Source: Bacillus sp. 522_BSPC
GTDB lineage: Bacteria; Bacillota; Bacilli; Bacillales; Cytobacillaceae
Reading direction: 5' to 3'
Assembly (NCBI RefSeq): GCF_001076885.1
Contig: NZ_JVDT01000058.1
Coordinates: 1 to 33,321, forward strand
DNA length: 33,321 nt
Shown: positions 25,057-33,321 of the stretch, in pieces
Numbering within the stretch: position 1 is the first letter of the stretch
Layout of the letters: each line of letters opens with the position of its first letter
Notes under the pieces: generated by a model
What the model was told of the DNA's origin: nothing
The model's input: the letters and a program-made list of their open reading frames with translations, nothing else
Databases searched by the model: none
Made by a program: the position numbers and the translations under genes

Positions 25057-25926
25057 TTATTTCAGTAACTCCAATAAAGTTTTACCAATAATAGTACCTG
25101 CCGTTCTTGGTGCCACTTTTGCAGGTAAACCTAGTGGCCATAATGTTTGGATATTATGCTTTTTTGCAGCGGTAAAATCAGTTCCGCCTGGCTTGCTAGC
25201 TAAATCGATAATTAGAGCGTCGCTTGACATTTTTTTAATAAGGGTAGCAGTCAGAATAAGTGCAGGAATAGTATTAATAACAATATGCTGGGATGGAATT
25301 GTAGACTCTAATGAAGCTTCGAGTAGAGGGTGGAATCCCATTTCCATTACTCTAGCTTCATCCTCTTTTTTATTAACAAGGACAGTTACCTTTGCACCAA
25401 CTGCTGAAAAAAGGCGGGTAATCGTTTTGCCGATTCTCCCAAAACCAAGAACAAGTACGTTGGCATTATGTATTGTAATGTCTGTATGCTTTATAGCGAG
25501 CATTAATGCGCCTTCTGCAGTTGGAATTGAATTAAGAATCGCTACATCATTTCTTGCAAATAGAGCAACCAATTGACGATTCGTTTCTGTAGCCAGTTGG
25601 TTTAAGAAAGGGGTAATAATGCCAGAGTATATAGTTGAATTAGGTTTCGTTTTATTTATTAGTTCTTTTGTGAGAATTATTTTTTCCTTTGAAAAAGTCG
25701 ATTCAGCAATGCCATTATCTTGAATCCCTGGAATAGGCAAGAGAATACTATCTACTTCATGAAGTGGGGCTGTTTGCCCAGTTACTTTGATGACATCCTT
25801 ATAAGGAATAGAGGCATCTTCAAACCCAATTAAATATATTTTACTAAGCTTAGGTGCTAAAATGCGAATCACTTCAAGCTGCCTAAAGTCACCACCGATA
25901 ATTAATAAGACATGATTATGACTCAA
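25057..25926 (-). CDS. dpaA: Dipicolinate synthase subunit A homologue (SpoVFA), unpaired
   Basis: About 289 aa. The N-terminal domain starts with IIGGDFRQLEVIR as in B. subtilis DpaA. FARNDVAILNSIPTAEGALMLAIKHTD is the most conserved stretch. A Rossmann NAD(P) site GFGRIG (161-166 region) follows, and the end is DLASKPGGTDFTAAKKHNI...GLPAKVAPRTAG. The A subunit forms part of the enzyme that makes dipicolinic acid, the spore-core calcium chelator. Normally spoVFB follows directly, with asd-dapG-dapA; none of these is present here, and a terminator follows. The start is uncertain: GTG 25935 abuts AAGGA, while TTG 25926 is about 9 nt after it. It may be a second copy with a changed role, or the sole copy with subunit B elsewhere. 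Confidence 0.85.
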   Translation of the reverse strand: MSHNHVLLIIGGDFRQLEVIRILAPKLSKIYLIGFEDASIPYKDVIKVTGQTAPLHEVDSILLPIPGIQDNGIAESTFSKEKIILTKELINKTKPNSTIYSGIITPFLNQLATETNRQLVALFARNDVAILNSIPTAEGALMLAIKHTDITIHNANVLVLGFGRIGKTITRLFSAVGAKVTVLVNKKEDEARVMEMGFHPLLEASLESTIPSQHIVINTIPALILTATLIKKMSSDALIIDLASKPGGTDFTAAKKHNIQTLWPLGLPAKVAPRTAGTIIGKTLLELLK

Positions 25927-25958
25927 TTGTTTCACTTCCTTTTCTCTATGTTGATAGA

Positions 25959-25990
25959 ATCCCTCTATATAGTAATCTATATGGAGGGAT
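25959..25990 (-). other. Hairpin/palindrome between chemoreceptor and dpaA
   Basis: A 13-bp inverted repeat (25959-25971 with 25978-25990, one G-T pair) with 6-nt loop. On either strand it lacks a T run, so it is a poor terminator. It could be an operator or processing site in the dpaA leader. Confidence 0.5.
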
Positions 25991-26053
25991 AGAATAGTTC
26001 AGACTATTTCCAATACGAATATTTCTGACGCAAACTTGTGTATTTTTCTCCAA

Positions 26054-28042
26054 TTAAAATTTGTACTTTTTGATTAACTGAATCAAGTCCTCTGTCATGG
26101 AAGCTAGTATATTTGCAGAGGAAGATATTTCTTCCATTGCAGCAAGTTGTTCTTCTGTTGAAGCTGCAACCTCTTCGGAAGAAGCAGCATTGTTTTTGGC
26201 TAAATCAGATATAAGTTCCGCTGTTTTTTCTGTGTTTTGCACAAAAGTTAATATATCATTAAGTGTTGAAGCTACTTGAGACATTTGTGGGGAAATTAGA
26301 TTCATATTATCATATATTTCCATAAATGTATTGATGGCTTCATCTGAAATTTCAATGCCTTTTTGTACATTACATTCTACAGTGGACATGGTATGAACTG
26401 TTTCTTTTGTATCTTGTTGGATTGCCTTAATGATTTCCGTAATTTGACTAGCAGAAATTTGAGATTGTTCAGCTAATTTTCTTACTTCATCAGCTACGAC
26501 AGTAAAGCCCTTTCCAGATTCTCCAGCTCTTGCTGCTTCAATTGCAGCATTCAGGGCGAGTAAATTAGTCTGATTGGAAATAGCAGTGATGACGTCTACG
26601 ATAGTACCAATCTCTTTCGTACGATCATGTAATGAAGCAATTACTCTATTCGTATCAGATACGGAATGATGAATTTCATTCATTTGATTAACCGTTTGTT
26701 GGACAATCGCTTTTCCTACTTCGGCATTTTGAGTAGTAGTTTTGGTGCGATTTAATACTTCATTAGCATTTAGCAAAACTGTGTTTGTACTATTTACTAT
26801 TTGATTTAAAGATAATATATTTGCTTCTACGCCTTCTGTTTGTTTTTCAGCACTAACCGCCACATGTTGGATGGCGGTTGCAACTTGCTCACTAGCTTCA
26901 CTTGTTTGACCAGCACTAGCGTTTAGCTCTTCAGCCGTTGCGGAAACCATTAAAGAATGGTGCTCTAGTGTTTTTAAAAGCGTCTTTAGACTTGATTGCA
27001 TGGAAGTAAATGAGTGGGCAAGTTGTCCGATTTCATCGTTTGACTGAAGCGTTATCTCTTCTGTAAGGTCCCCATCGCTTATTTTTTTTGCTTTATTCTG
27101 AATTTCTTTTAATCTGCTAACAAGTGAACGAATAATTAAAATAATGATAGCTCCTCCAAAAATAATAGAAGCGACCACAACTAAAAGACTTTTTTGTAGG
27201 ATAGGTTTTACTGCAGCATTTGTTTCAGCATCCAGCATAGAACCAACAATTTTCCATCCTGTATTCTCATTTGTTAAATAATAAAGTGTTCGATCCTGAC
27301 CGTTTGTTTTATAGTGATGCACTCCAGAATTTTGCTCATATAAGTCAGGAAAATTTTGGTCAACCTTTGTGCCAGCTTCATTTATTGGGCTGACAAGATA
27401 GTTTTGCTCTGTATCCAATAGAAGGATATAGCCTTCATTCCCAACTGCTACTTCTTTGGTTGTTTTTTCTAAAGTAGAGAGATTAAGATCAATGCCAATT
27501 ACTCCGGAACCATCTGCTGTTTTCCTAGTAATGGTTACTACCATTTCTTTAGAACTAGCATCTATATAAGGATTTGTTACGATGGCTTTATCCACTGAAT
27601 TGTTCATTGCTTGTGTAAACCAAGTTCTATCTCTTGGGTCATAATCGTCTGGTAGATCTAGAGCTGGAGAGGTGTACATTTTCCCATCCTGTGTTCCTAA
27701 ATAAACGGCTACAGCTTCTGGGTGAAGTCCTTTATACTGGTCTAGCTTTGACATTAGAGCATCAGGATTATCTCCTTGTTTTTCGAATAATTCTCCTGTT
27801 ATTATATCTGCTAAATAATTTGCATCATATAGTTTGGGAGAAATGGTACTGTCGATACTACTATTTAATAACTTGACGTTCTCTTTTGTGCTTTCCATTA
27901 TGTTCTCGCTAAGTTCATGTTTAGCACTTTGGATAGATAGGTAGGCTACTGTTATAGTAGGAACAATTAGAATAAGGGCAAATGCAATGTAGAGTTTAGT
28001 GCTTAATTTTAAATTTTGATTTAATGATTTTAAAATTCTCAT
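26054..28042 (-). CDS. Methyl-accepting chemotaxis protein with dCache_1 sensor
   Basis: 662 aa chemoreceptor. TM1 is about 17-37, an extracellular double-Cache domain about 40-280, TM2 about 283-306, HAMP about 307-360 and the signalling domain about 380-662, whose hairpin tip contains [20 protein letters not shown]. In the sensor, Tyr134-x4-Arg139-x-Trp141-Phe142 and Asp185 match, in spacing, the amino-acid-binding signature known for dCache_1 receptors such as PctA, with Phe in place of the last Tyr. It therefore probably senses amino acids and signals through CheW/CheA to the flagella. ATG 28042 lies 9 nt after AAAGGAG; an in-frame TTG directly before it is less well spaced. No sigma-D promoter is evident upstream, and no other chemotaxis gene is nearby. 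Confidence 0.92.
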   Translation of the reverse strand: MRILKSLNQNLKLSTKLYIAFALILIVPTITVAYLSIQSAKHELSENIMESTKENVKLLNSSIDSTISPKLYDANYLADIITGELFEKQGDNPDALMSKLDQYKGLHPEAVAVYLGTQDGKMYTSPALDLPDDYDPRDRTWFTQAMNNSVDKAIVTNPYIDASSKEMVVTITRKTADGSGVIGIDLNLSTLEKTTKEVAVGNEGYILLLDTEQNYLVSPINEAGTKVDQNFPDLYEQNSGVHHYKTNGQDRTLYYLTNENTGWKIVGSMLDAETNAAVKPILQKSLLVVVASIIFGGAIIILIIRSLVSRLKEIQNKAKKISDGDLTEEITLQSNDEIGQLAHSFTSMQSSLKTLLKTLEHHSLMVSATAEELNASAGQTSEASEQVATAIQHVAVSAEKQTEGVEANILSLNQIVNSTNTVLLNANEVLNRTKTTTQNAEVGKAIVQQTVNQMNEIHHSVSDTNRVIASLHDRTKEIGTIVDVITAISNQTNLLALNAAIEAARAGESGKGFTVVADEVRKLAEQSQISASQITEIIKAIQQDTKETVHTMSTVECNVQKGIEISDEAINTFMEIYDNMNLISPQMSQVASTLNDILTFVQNTEKTAELISDLAKNNAASSEEVAASTEEQLAAMEEISSSANILASMTEDLIQLIKKYKF

Positions 28043-28210
28043 CAATCATAGCTCCTTTCCATAAATTTTGTGTAACGGTGTATAAATTGCTTCTTAGACA
28101 CTATTTGCTATATGAACGAAGGACTAGATGAACGGATTCATATTTGCAGTATAATCAAATGTTAATTATTATTTCGACAAGTTATGACAAAGGTGAAGGG
28201 GATTTATTAA

Positions 28211-28243
28211 TTTTCTGAGGCTTTTTTGTGAAAAATCAGAAAA
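28211..28243. other. AT-rich inverted repeat upstream of the chemoreceptor gene
   Basis: TTTTCTGA (28211-28218) and TCAGAAAA (28236-28243) form a hairpin with an inner TTTTT/AAAAA helix and a GGC bulge. It lies downstream of the AraC-gene terminator and may be a backup terminator. The rest of the spacer (28043-28301) also has ATATGAA (28110-28116) inverted as TTCATAT (28137-28143). Confidence 0.5.
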
Positions 28244-28263
28244 AATTTACAAAATAGTCACAA

Positions 28264-28294
28264 ATTAAAAAACAGCTGTGCTTGTCAGCTGTTT
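28264..28294 (-). terminator. Intrinsic terminator after the AraC-family gene
   Basis: On the minus strand AAACAGCTG (28294-28286) pairs with CAGCTGTTT (28278-28270), 7-nt loop, followed by a T run. It starts 8 bp after the stop. Confidence 0.88.
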
Positions 28295-28301
28295 AAATGG
28301 T

Positions 28302-29210
28302 TTAGCTTTTTTGCATTTTATTTTTAAATGCTTTCGGTGAACAATGATTTGCCCGCTTAAAAAGTTTATAAAATTGGGCCATATTCGTAATCCCAGCTTC
28401 ATAGCTTATTTCTAAAATGCTTTTATCTGTAGTTAATAGTAATAATTCCGCTTTTTTTATCCGCTTTAGATTAATATAATCGACAAAAGACATACCCATC
28501 ACTTTTTTAAAGTATTTGATAAAATAGTGATAGCTAAAATTCAAAAGCTCACATACATCCTCTACAAGTATTCGGTCTTCTAAATGACGATCAATATAAT
28601 CTAAAACAGGCTTAATTCTGGATAAATCTTGTTCTTCTGAAGAATGGAGCATATTTTTCGTATCATTTCTAACTAATAAAAGCAGAAGTCTTTTAATTGA
28701 ATAGTTGATGGCAATTTCATACCCTTTTTCTTTTGTTTGACTTTCCTTATGTATCTCGTTAATTAAATAATGTACCTCTTGTTTGATTTGCTGATTTTCT
28801 TCAAAGATATAATTTATCCTGTCTAATGGATGTGTTATTTCTGAAAAACAATAGAAATAAGGAAGAATGCTTTGATCAAAATGTTTATGTAAATCTATTT
28901 GCAAGACGATATAGCGCAAATTGCCGCCACTAGCTTTACTTGTTCTATGAGGTTGTGAGGTCCCCATAATAAGAACATCCCCTGCAGAAATCGTTTGATC
29001 CAATTCCTTTGTTTGCACCGCCAAACTACCATCAACAATGGCAAGTAACTCCACTTCTTTATGATAGTGCCAAGGGTGATATTCAACAGAAGTTATTGCG
29101 TTTTCCCTCTCATCGTTTATCTCCCATACTTTTAGGGATAGAAGAGGATTTTGGTAAATAACTTTTTCGTTTACTGGCTGATTATAGGTGTGCTTAGTCC
29201 TTATTTCCAC
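28302..29210 (-). CDS. AraC-family transcriptional regulator with cupin sensor
   Basis: 302 aa. The N-terminal cupin-like domain (about 30-130) shows EYHPWHYHKEVELLAIVDGSL and GDVLIMGTSQPHR, the pattern that binds a sugar or metal. A helical linker leads to two AraC helix-turn-helix motifs in the last 100 residues (ILVEDVCELLNFSYHYFIKYFKK and SILEISYEAGITNMAQFYKLFKR). The frame opens at ATG 29294, but the likely start is GTG 29210, 10 nt after AGGAGG; a promoter-like extended -10 lies inside the extra 84 bp. It is divergent from the thuA operon and is the natural regulator of it, probably activating on a sugar-type inducer (inference). Confidence 0.88.
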   Translation of the reverse strand: MEIRTKHTYNQPVNEKVIYQNPLLSLKVWEINDERENAITSVEYHPWHYHKEVELLAIVDGSLAVQTKELDQTISAGDVLIMGTSQPHRTSKASGGNLRYIVLQIDLHKHFDQSILPYFYCFSEITHPLDRINYIFEENQQIKQEVHYLINEIHKESQTKEKGYEIAINYSIKRLLLLLVRNDTKNMLHSSEEQDLSRIKPVLDYIDRHLEDRILVEDVCELLNFSYHYFIKYFKKVMGMSFVDYINLKRIKKAELLLLTTDKSILEISYEAGITNMAQFYKLFKRANHCSPKAFKNKMQKS

Positions 29211-29262
29211 TTCATCTTCTCCTCCTATTTGAATAGGTTGTAAAGATACTGTTCTTCTTTCT

Positions 29263-29271
29263 ATTGTAGCA
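29263..29271 (-). promoter_or_regulatory. Extended -10 promoter element of the AraC-family gene
   Basis: On the minus strand TGCTACAAT (29271-29263) is a TGN-TACAAT extended -10. No good -35 is present. It supports translation starting at GTG 29210, about 45 bp downstream. Confidence 0.45.
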
Positions 29272-29347
29272 AAAAGCAGATAATGAAATGACATAATTGC
29301 ATAAAAAAAAGACAGGATTAAGTATTTTTTTATCCGTTTTCATTTTT

Positions 29348-29353
29348 TATAAT
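29348..29353 (+). promoter_or_regulatory. -10 box of the thuA operon
   Basis: A perfect TATAAT (29348-29353) 39 bp upstream of the start codon. The -35 position holds only a T run (29325-29330), which suggests dependence on an activator such as the divergent AraC-type protein. A weak cre-like sequence (29352-29365) overlaps its end with three mismatches. Confidence 0.5.
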
Positions 29354-29392
29354 AAAGCGTATACATAGATTGAGAAAAGGAGTTACAAAACA

Positions 29393-30109
29393 ATGATTAC
29401 AGTCTGGAATGAAAACCGTCATGAGAAGAAAAACCCACTTGTTGCGGACATTTATCCAAATGGCATTCATGGTACGATTTCCGCATTTTTGGAAAAAGAG
29501 GGCTATCAAACGCATACAGCAACATTAGATGAACCAGAGCATGGATTAACAGAAGAAGTATTGAATAACACAGATGTATTGGTTTGGTGGGGACATTTAG
29601 CGCATCATGAAGTACAGGACGAAATCGTACAAAAAGTGAAACAACGTGTTTTAGATGGAATGGGATTAATAGTTCTTCATTCAGGTCATTTTTCTAAAAT
29701 TTTCAAAACCTTAATGGGCACTAGCTGTGACTTAAAGTGGAGGGAAGCAGATGATCGGGAAAGACTATGGGTGGTAGCTCCTAATCACCCAATTGTGGAA
29801 GGAATTAATGAATACATTGAATTAGAAAAAGAAGAAATGTACGGGGAACATTTTGATATACCAGCACCAGATGAACTTATTTTCACTAGTTGGTTTGAAG
29901 GGGGAGAGGTTTTCCGTAGCGGCTGCACGTATGCAAGAGGAAACGGGAAGGTCTTTTATTTTAGACCAGGACATGAAACTTACCCGACCTACCATCATAA
30001 AGATATCCAAAAAGTCATTAGCAATGCTGTTAAATGGGCAACACCAGTTAAACGGAAGAGACCAGTTTATGGCAATGCAAAGCCTATTGAAACAATATCC
30101 GTAAAGTAA
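29393..30109 (+). CDS. thuA: ThuA-like protein (trehalose-utilisation family)
   Basis: 238 aa cytoplasmic protein of the ThuA family, a class-I-glutamine-amidotransferase-like flavodoxin fold. Visible are [26 protein letters not shown] (about 61-74), a [20 protein letters not shown] segment (about 91-110) and the C-terminal [21 protein letters not shown]. In rhizobia ThuA and ThuB take part in trehalose/maltitol use via 3-keto derivatives. Its exact reaction is not settled; a hydrolase or isomerase acting on keto-glycosides is plausible. A ribosome site AAAAGGAG precedes the ATG by 9 nt. It is first in a four-gene operon, with 18 bp to the next gene. Confidence 0.87.
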   Translation: MITVWNENRHEKKNPLVADIYPNGIHGTISAFLEKEGYQTHTATLDEPEHGLTEEVLNNTDVLVWWGHLAHHEVQDEIVQKVKQRVLDGMGLIVLHSGHFSKIFKTLMGTSCDLKWREADDRERLWVVAPNHPIVEGINEYIELEKEEMYGEHFDIPAPDELIFTSWFEGGEVFRSGCTYARGNGKVFYFRPGHETYPTYHHKDIQKVISNAVKWATPVKRKRPVYGNAKPIETISVK

Positions 30110-30127
30110 ATAGAGGAGGTAATGGAA

Positions 30128-31153
30128 ATGGCTAAATTAAAGATTGGTGTAATTGGGTGTGGCAGTATTGCGCAACATCGGCATATCCCGGAGTATCTGT
30201 GGAATGAACAAGTGGAATTAGCTGCAGTATGTGACATCAATGAAGTAAGAGCAAGAGAAGTGGCTGAGAAATATCAAGTGAAAGCATTTACCGATTATAA
30301 AGACTTGTTAGAAATGGCAGAGATAGATGCAGTTAGCGTGTGTACACCAAATTATCTGCATGCTCCAATTTCCATTGATGCACTACATGCTAAAAAACAT
30401 GTACTTTGTGAAAAGCCAATGGCGACATCAGAAGAAGAAGCAAATCAAATGATCGAAGCCGCTAAACAGAGTGGGAAAAAATTGATGATTGGACATAATC
30501 AACGTTTTGTTTCCTCCCATCAAAAAGCACATCAGTTAATTAAAAGTGGGGAAGTTGGAAAGATATATAGTTTCCGTACGACATTCGGTCATGGTGGTCC
30601 AGAAGGCTGGAGTGTAGATGGCAAAGACAGTTGGTTCTTTAAAAAGGAAGAGGCTTTTATTGGTGCTATGGGAGATTTAGGTGTACATAAAGCAGATTTA
30701 TTACGGTATGTATTAGGAGAAGAATTTGCTGAAGTAGGGGCTTTTGTAGAAACAAATGCGAAAGAATTCTCAAGTGTAGATGACAATGCTGTTTGTATAT
30801 TACGAACAGAGAGTGGCGTTATCGGAACGCTTACAGCGAGCTGGGCTTATAGAGGGAAAGAAGATAATTCTACCGTTATCTATGCAGAAAAAGCAGTAAT
30901 TCGCTTAGAAGATGATCCAAACTATTCATTAATTATCCAGTACACAAATGGTGAAAAAGTAAATTATGAGTTAGGCAGAATTCAGTCAAATGAGGATGGT
31001 GGTCAAAATAAGTCAGGTGTTATTGACCATTTTATTGAAAGTATTCTTGAAGACAAAGATCCTCTTGTAACGGGAGAAGAAGGGAAGAAATCTTTAGCTA
31101 TTATTCTTGCGGCATTAGCATCACAAGAAACAAAGACAATTACAAAAATATAA
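30128..31153 (+). CDS. Gfo/Idh/MocA-family oxidoreductase (first copy)
   Basis: 341 aa NAD(P)-dependent sugar dehydrogenase. The N-terminal Rossmann site is IGVIGCGSIAQHRHIP (Gly-x-Gly-x-x-Ala, about 6-21), the family Glu96-Lys97-Pro98 is in CEKPMAT, and Asp183/His187 in GDLGVHKAD form the catalytic dyad with Lys97. Members oxidise sugar or inositol hydroxyls, commonly at C3. ATG 30122 is too close to GGAGG; ATG 30128, 8 nt after it, is preferred. Adjacent to ThuA, it occupies the place of ThuB, the trehalose 3-dehydrogenase-type partner, though sequence identity to ThuB cannot be judged here. Confidence 0.9.
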   Translation: MAKLKIGVIGCGSIAQHRHIPEYLWNEQVELAAVCDINEVRAREVAEKYQVKAFTDYKDLLEMAEIDAVSVCTPNYLHAPISIDALHAKKHVLCEKPMATSEEEANQMIEAAKQSGKKLMIGHNQRFVSSHQKAHQLIKSGEVGKIYSFRTTFGHGGPEGWSVDGKDSWFFKKEEAFIGAMGDLGVHKADLLRYVLGEEFAEVGAFVETNAKEFSSVDDNAVCILRTESGVIGTLTASWAYRGKEDNSTVIYAEKAVIRLEDDPNYSLIIQYTNGEKVNYELGRIQSNEDGGQNKSGVIDHFIESILEDKDPLVTGEEGKKSLAIILAALASQETKTITKI

Positions 31154-31200
31154 AGACCTATTAACAAAATCAATGCAGAATATTGGAAAGGAGAATTCTT

Positions 31201-32169
31201 ATGAAATTAGGTGTGTTTACCGTTTTATTTGCAGATAAAACATTTGAAGAAATGCTTGATGCAGTGAAAGAAGCAGGAATACAAGCTGTAGAAATTGGTA
31301 CAGGTGGTTATCCTGGAAACAATCATTGTAATGTAGATGAATTATTGGATTCAGAAGAAAAGCGAAAAGAATATCTTGAAAAAATTGCAGAGCGCGACCT
31401 TTTCATTAGTGCATTCAGCTGCCATGGGAATCCTATTTCACCAGAGGAAGGGTTCGCAAAGGAATCTCATGAAACATTGATTAAAACAATAAAACTAGCA
31501 TCTTTAATGAATATTCCTGTTGTAAATTGCTTTTCAGGAACTGCTGGAGATCACGATGGAGCGAAATATCCAAATTGGCCTGTTACACCTTGGCCAAATG
31601 AATATAGTGACGTGAAAAAATGGCAATGGGAAGAAAAGCTAATCCCTTATTGGAAGAAAGTAGGGAGTTTCGCAAAAGAGCATGGAGTGAAAATTGGCTT
31701 AGAATTACATGGCGGATTTCTTGTGCATACCCCCTATACACTATTAAAACTACGAGAAGAAACGTGTGATGCTATTGGGGCAAACCTTGATCCAAGCCAT
31801 TTATGGTGGCAAGGAATTGACCCAGTTGCAGCTATAAAAATTTTAGCGAGGGCAAATGCCATTCATCATTTTCATGCAAAAGATACGTATATAGATCAAG
31901 AAAATGTCAATATGTATGGTTTAACAGATATGCAGCCATATGGCGAAGTGCAAACGAGAGCATGGACATTTCGCTCGGTCGGATGTGGACATAGTGTTAG
32001 TGAATGGTCTGATATGATAAGTGTCTTACGCACCTATGGATATGACTATGTGGTTAGCATTGAACACGAAGATCCAATTATGTCGATTAGAGAGGGATTA
32101 ACAAGAGCAGTGACCAATTTGAAATCTGTCCTAATTGAAGAAAAACCGTCCCAAATGTGGTGGGTGTAA
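31201..32169 (+). CDS. Sugar phosphate isomerase/epimerase-like TIM-barrel enzyme
   Basis: 322 aa xylose-isomerase-like TIM barrel (AP_endonuc_2 fold). It begins MKLGVFTVLFADKTFEEMLD, and metal-binding residues are visible in order: Glu in IGLELHGG, Asp-x-x-His in NLDPSHLWW, His in HHFHAKD and Glu in VSIEHED. Proteins of this family in Gfo/Idh operons act as ketose epimerases, dehydratases, or C-/O-glycoside lyases on 3-keto sugars. The frame opens at TTG 31183, but ATG 31201 lies 7 nt after AAAGGAG. It sits between two Gfo/Idh oxidoreductases, which argues that it works on an oxidised intermediate. The substrate is not determined. Confidence 0.88.
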   Translation: MKLGVFTVLFADKTFEEMLDAVKEAGIQAVEIGTGGYPGNNHCNVDELLDSEEKRKEYLEKIAERDLFISAFSCHGNPISPEEGFAKESHETLIKTIKLASLMNIPVVNCFSGTAGDHDGAKYPNWPVTPWPNEYSDVKKWQWEEKLIPYWKKVGSFAKEHGVKIGLELHGGFLVHTPYTLLKLREETCDAIGANLDPSHLWWQGIDPVAAIKILARANAIHHFHAKDTYIDQENVNMYGLTDMQPYGEVQTRAWTFRSVGCGHSVSEWSDMISVLRTYGYDYVVSIEHEDPIMSIREGLTRAVTNLKSVLIEEKPSQMWWV

Positions 32170-32210
32170 AGAATCGCATAGTATTCTACTAATAGAAATG
32201 AGGGAGACAT

Positions 32211-33260
32211 ATGTCTAAGTTAAAGGTAGCTATTATTGGTTGTGGCAATATTTTTCCTATGCATGCACAGTCGATTGTCTCAAGAGAAGATGCAGAGCTA
32301 GTAGCTGTTTGTGATGTGAAACAAGAACGAGCAGAAGAAAAAGCAAAAATCTATCAATGTGGCAGCTATACTGACTATATGGAAATGTTTAGAAAAGAAA
32401 AGATAGATGTTTTGCATATCTGTTTGCCACATCATCTCCATGCTCCAGTAACAATAGAAGCAGCAAAAAGAAAGATTCATATTTTGACAGAGAAACCGAT
32501 GTCTATTCACTATAACGATGCGAAAGCAATGGTTGAGACAGCAAAAGAAAATAAGGTAACCCTTGGTGTCATTTTCCAAAATCGCTATAATCCTGGGTCA
32601 CAGCTAATAAAGAGAATGCTAGATAATGGAGAACTTGGTACGATAAAGTCAGGTAAGCTATCTGTTACATGGGACCGATCGGATGATTATTATCAAAAAA
32701 GCGATTGGAAAGGTACATGGGAAAAAGAAGGCGGAGGGGTAATAATCGATCAAGCAATCCATACAATGGATTTAATGAGATGGTTTATTGCTGATGATAT
32801 TAAGTATGTAGATGCATCGATAAGTAATCGGGCACATGAAATGATAGAAGTGGAAGATGCAGCAGAAGGGGTTGTAGCCTATAAAAATGGCATCGTTACA
32901 GCTTTCCATGCCATTAATTATTATACGTATGATGCACCTGTTGAAATTGAATTACATTGTGAAAAGGGAATTGCCAAAATGATTGCAGACCGGGCAACAG
33001 TCCGTTTACTTGATGGAAGAGAATTTATTGCAGATAATAATCCACAGGAAACCTTCGATTATGAAAATGGAGTAAAAGGATATTGGGGAGTAAGTCATGT
33101 GAAGCAAATAAATAATTTTTATGATTCATTAGCTAAGGGAATCCCTTTAGACATCACAGGGGAAGATGCCTTAAAAACACAAGAAATGATTTGTGCGGTT
33201 TACGAATCAGGGAAGAAAAAAGAACGAGTTTATTTTAAATCGAAAGTGGAGACTTTGTAA
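32211..33260 (+). CDS. Gfo/Idh/MocA-family oxidoreductase (second copy)
   Basis: 349 aa. Rossmann motif VAIIGCGNIFPMHA (about 6-19), family Glu94-Lys95-Pro96 in LTEKPMS, and Asp180/His184 in IIDQAIHTMDLM. It differs clearly from the first copy (for example FQNRYNPGSQLIKRML against HNQRFVSSHQKAHQLI), so the two are not a recent duplication and probably act on different steps, such as oxidation of a glycoside and reduction of a released keto sugar. It is last in the operon, 41 bp after the epimerase, with GAGGGAGA upstream of its ATG, and is followed by a terminator. Confidence 0.9.
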   Translation: MSKLKVAIIGCGNIFPMHAQSIVSREDAELVAVCDVKQERAEEKAKIYQCGSYTDYMEMFRKEKIDVLHICLPHHLHAPVTIEAAKRKIHILTEKPMSIHYNDAKAMVETAKENKVTLGVIFQNRYNPGSQLIKRMLDNGELGTIKSGKLSVTWDRSDDYYQKSDWKGTWEKEGGGVIIDQAIHTMDLMRWFIADDIKYVDASISNRAHEMIEVEDAAEGVVAYKNGIVTAFHAINYYTYDAPVEIELHCEKGIAKMIADRATVRLLDGREFIADNNPQETFDYENGVKGYWGVSHVKQINNFYDSLAKGIPLDITGEDALKTQEMICAVYESGKKKERVYFKSKVETL

Positions 33261-33296
33261 AATACTATTTTCAGCCGGATTGAGTCAAGTTTTTGT

Positions 33297-33321
33297 GGGA
33301 GTTTTTTTTAGCTCCCTTTTT
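33297..33321 (+). terminator. Intrinsic terminator of the thuA operon (at window edge)
   Basis: GGGAGTT (33297-33303) pairs with AGCTCCC (33310-33316), loop T6, followed by T5 to the edge of the window. Confidence 0.8.

Noticed and set aside
28043-28301. Sigma-D (motility) promoter for the chemoreceptor
   Set aside because: No TAAA-N15-GCCGATAT-like pair was found on the minus strand in this spacer.
29211-29294. 28-residue N-terminal extension of the AraC-family regulator
   Set aside because: The extension lacks a ribosome site and contains an extended -10 promoter element; GTG 29210 follows AGGAGG at a suitable distance.
29352-29365. cre site at the thuA promoter
   Set aside because: It has three mismatches to consensus including both conserved 5' bases, too weak to list as a feature of its own.
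29853-30104. 83-codon plus-strand frame overlapping thuA
   Set aside because: It is an alternative frame of the well-supported ThuA gene and has no conserved features.

Overview
The window comes from a low-GC, spore-forming member of the Bacillaceae. The evidence is AT-rich coding DNA, strong AGGAGG-type ribosome sites with frequent TTG/GTG starts, a dipicolinate synthase A gene, an intracellular subtilisin, an extracytoplasmic-function sigma factor with a DUF4179-type anti-sigma factor, and a likely sigma-B promoter. A Niallia/Bacillus circulans-like host is my guess from overall resemblance, not something the sequence proves. I see no tRNA, rRNA, CRISPR array, insertion sequence or prophage gene. 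This looks like chromosomal housekeeping and accessory DNA.

Layout. (1) 1-982, minus: a DUF3231 protein cut by the left edge. (2) 1150-6427: a response regulator and a short-loop histidine kinase, then a spacer with a 52-bp degenerate tandem repeat and a four-half-site operator, then an ABC ATPase and an 864-residue FtsX-type permease. This is a sensing and export module. (3) 6563-9142: a SAM methyltransferase and an AldA-type aldehyde dehydrogenase with its own promoter. (4) 9250-11128: the ECF sigma/anti-sigma pair with a possible self-recognised promoter. (5) 11214-15267: a LacI-family regulator under a perfect 20-bp palindrome, an alpha-1,6-specific GH13 glucosidase, and galactose mutarotase.

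(6) 15268-15879: a 612-bp non-coding stretch holding terminators and, most interesting, a near-consensus sigma-B promoter followed by about 146 nt of structured RNA ending in an intrinsic terminator. A solitary SpoIIAB/RsbW-like kinase follows. (7) 16485-19205: a GNAT acetyltransferase, a rhizobial-type L-asparaginase and a CPBP membrane protease, closely packed. (8) 19300-23832: intracellular subtilisin with a LexA-like box upstream, then a SWIM/SNF2 helicase. (9) 23902-29210, minus: a ribbon-helix-helix protein with an SPFH protein, an orphan DpaA, a dCache chemoreceptor and an AraC-type regulator. (10) 29393-33260, plus: a four-gene operon (ThuA, Gfo/Idh/MocA, TIM-barrel epimerase, Gfo/Idh/MocA) divergent from the AraC gene. 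It looks like an oxidative (3-keto) sugar catabolic pathway and closes with a terminator at the right edge.

How the parts work together. The carbohydrate parts (LacI/GH13/GalM and AraC/ThuA operon) are two separately regulated sugar modules. The regulatory parts (two-component system with ABC transporter, ECF pair, sigma-B promoter with RNA, orphan anti-sigma kinase) are mostly stress or envelope circuits. Several start codons were moved from the longest reading frame to the one with a properly spaced ribosome site, as noted per gene.
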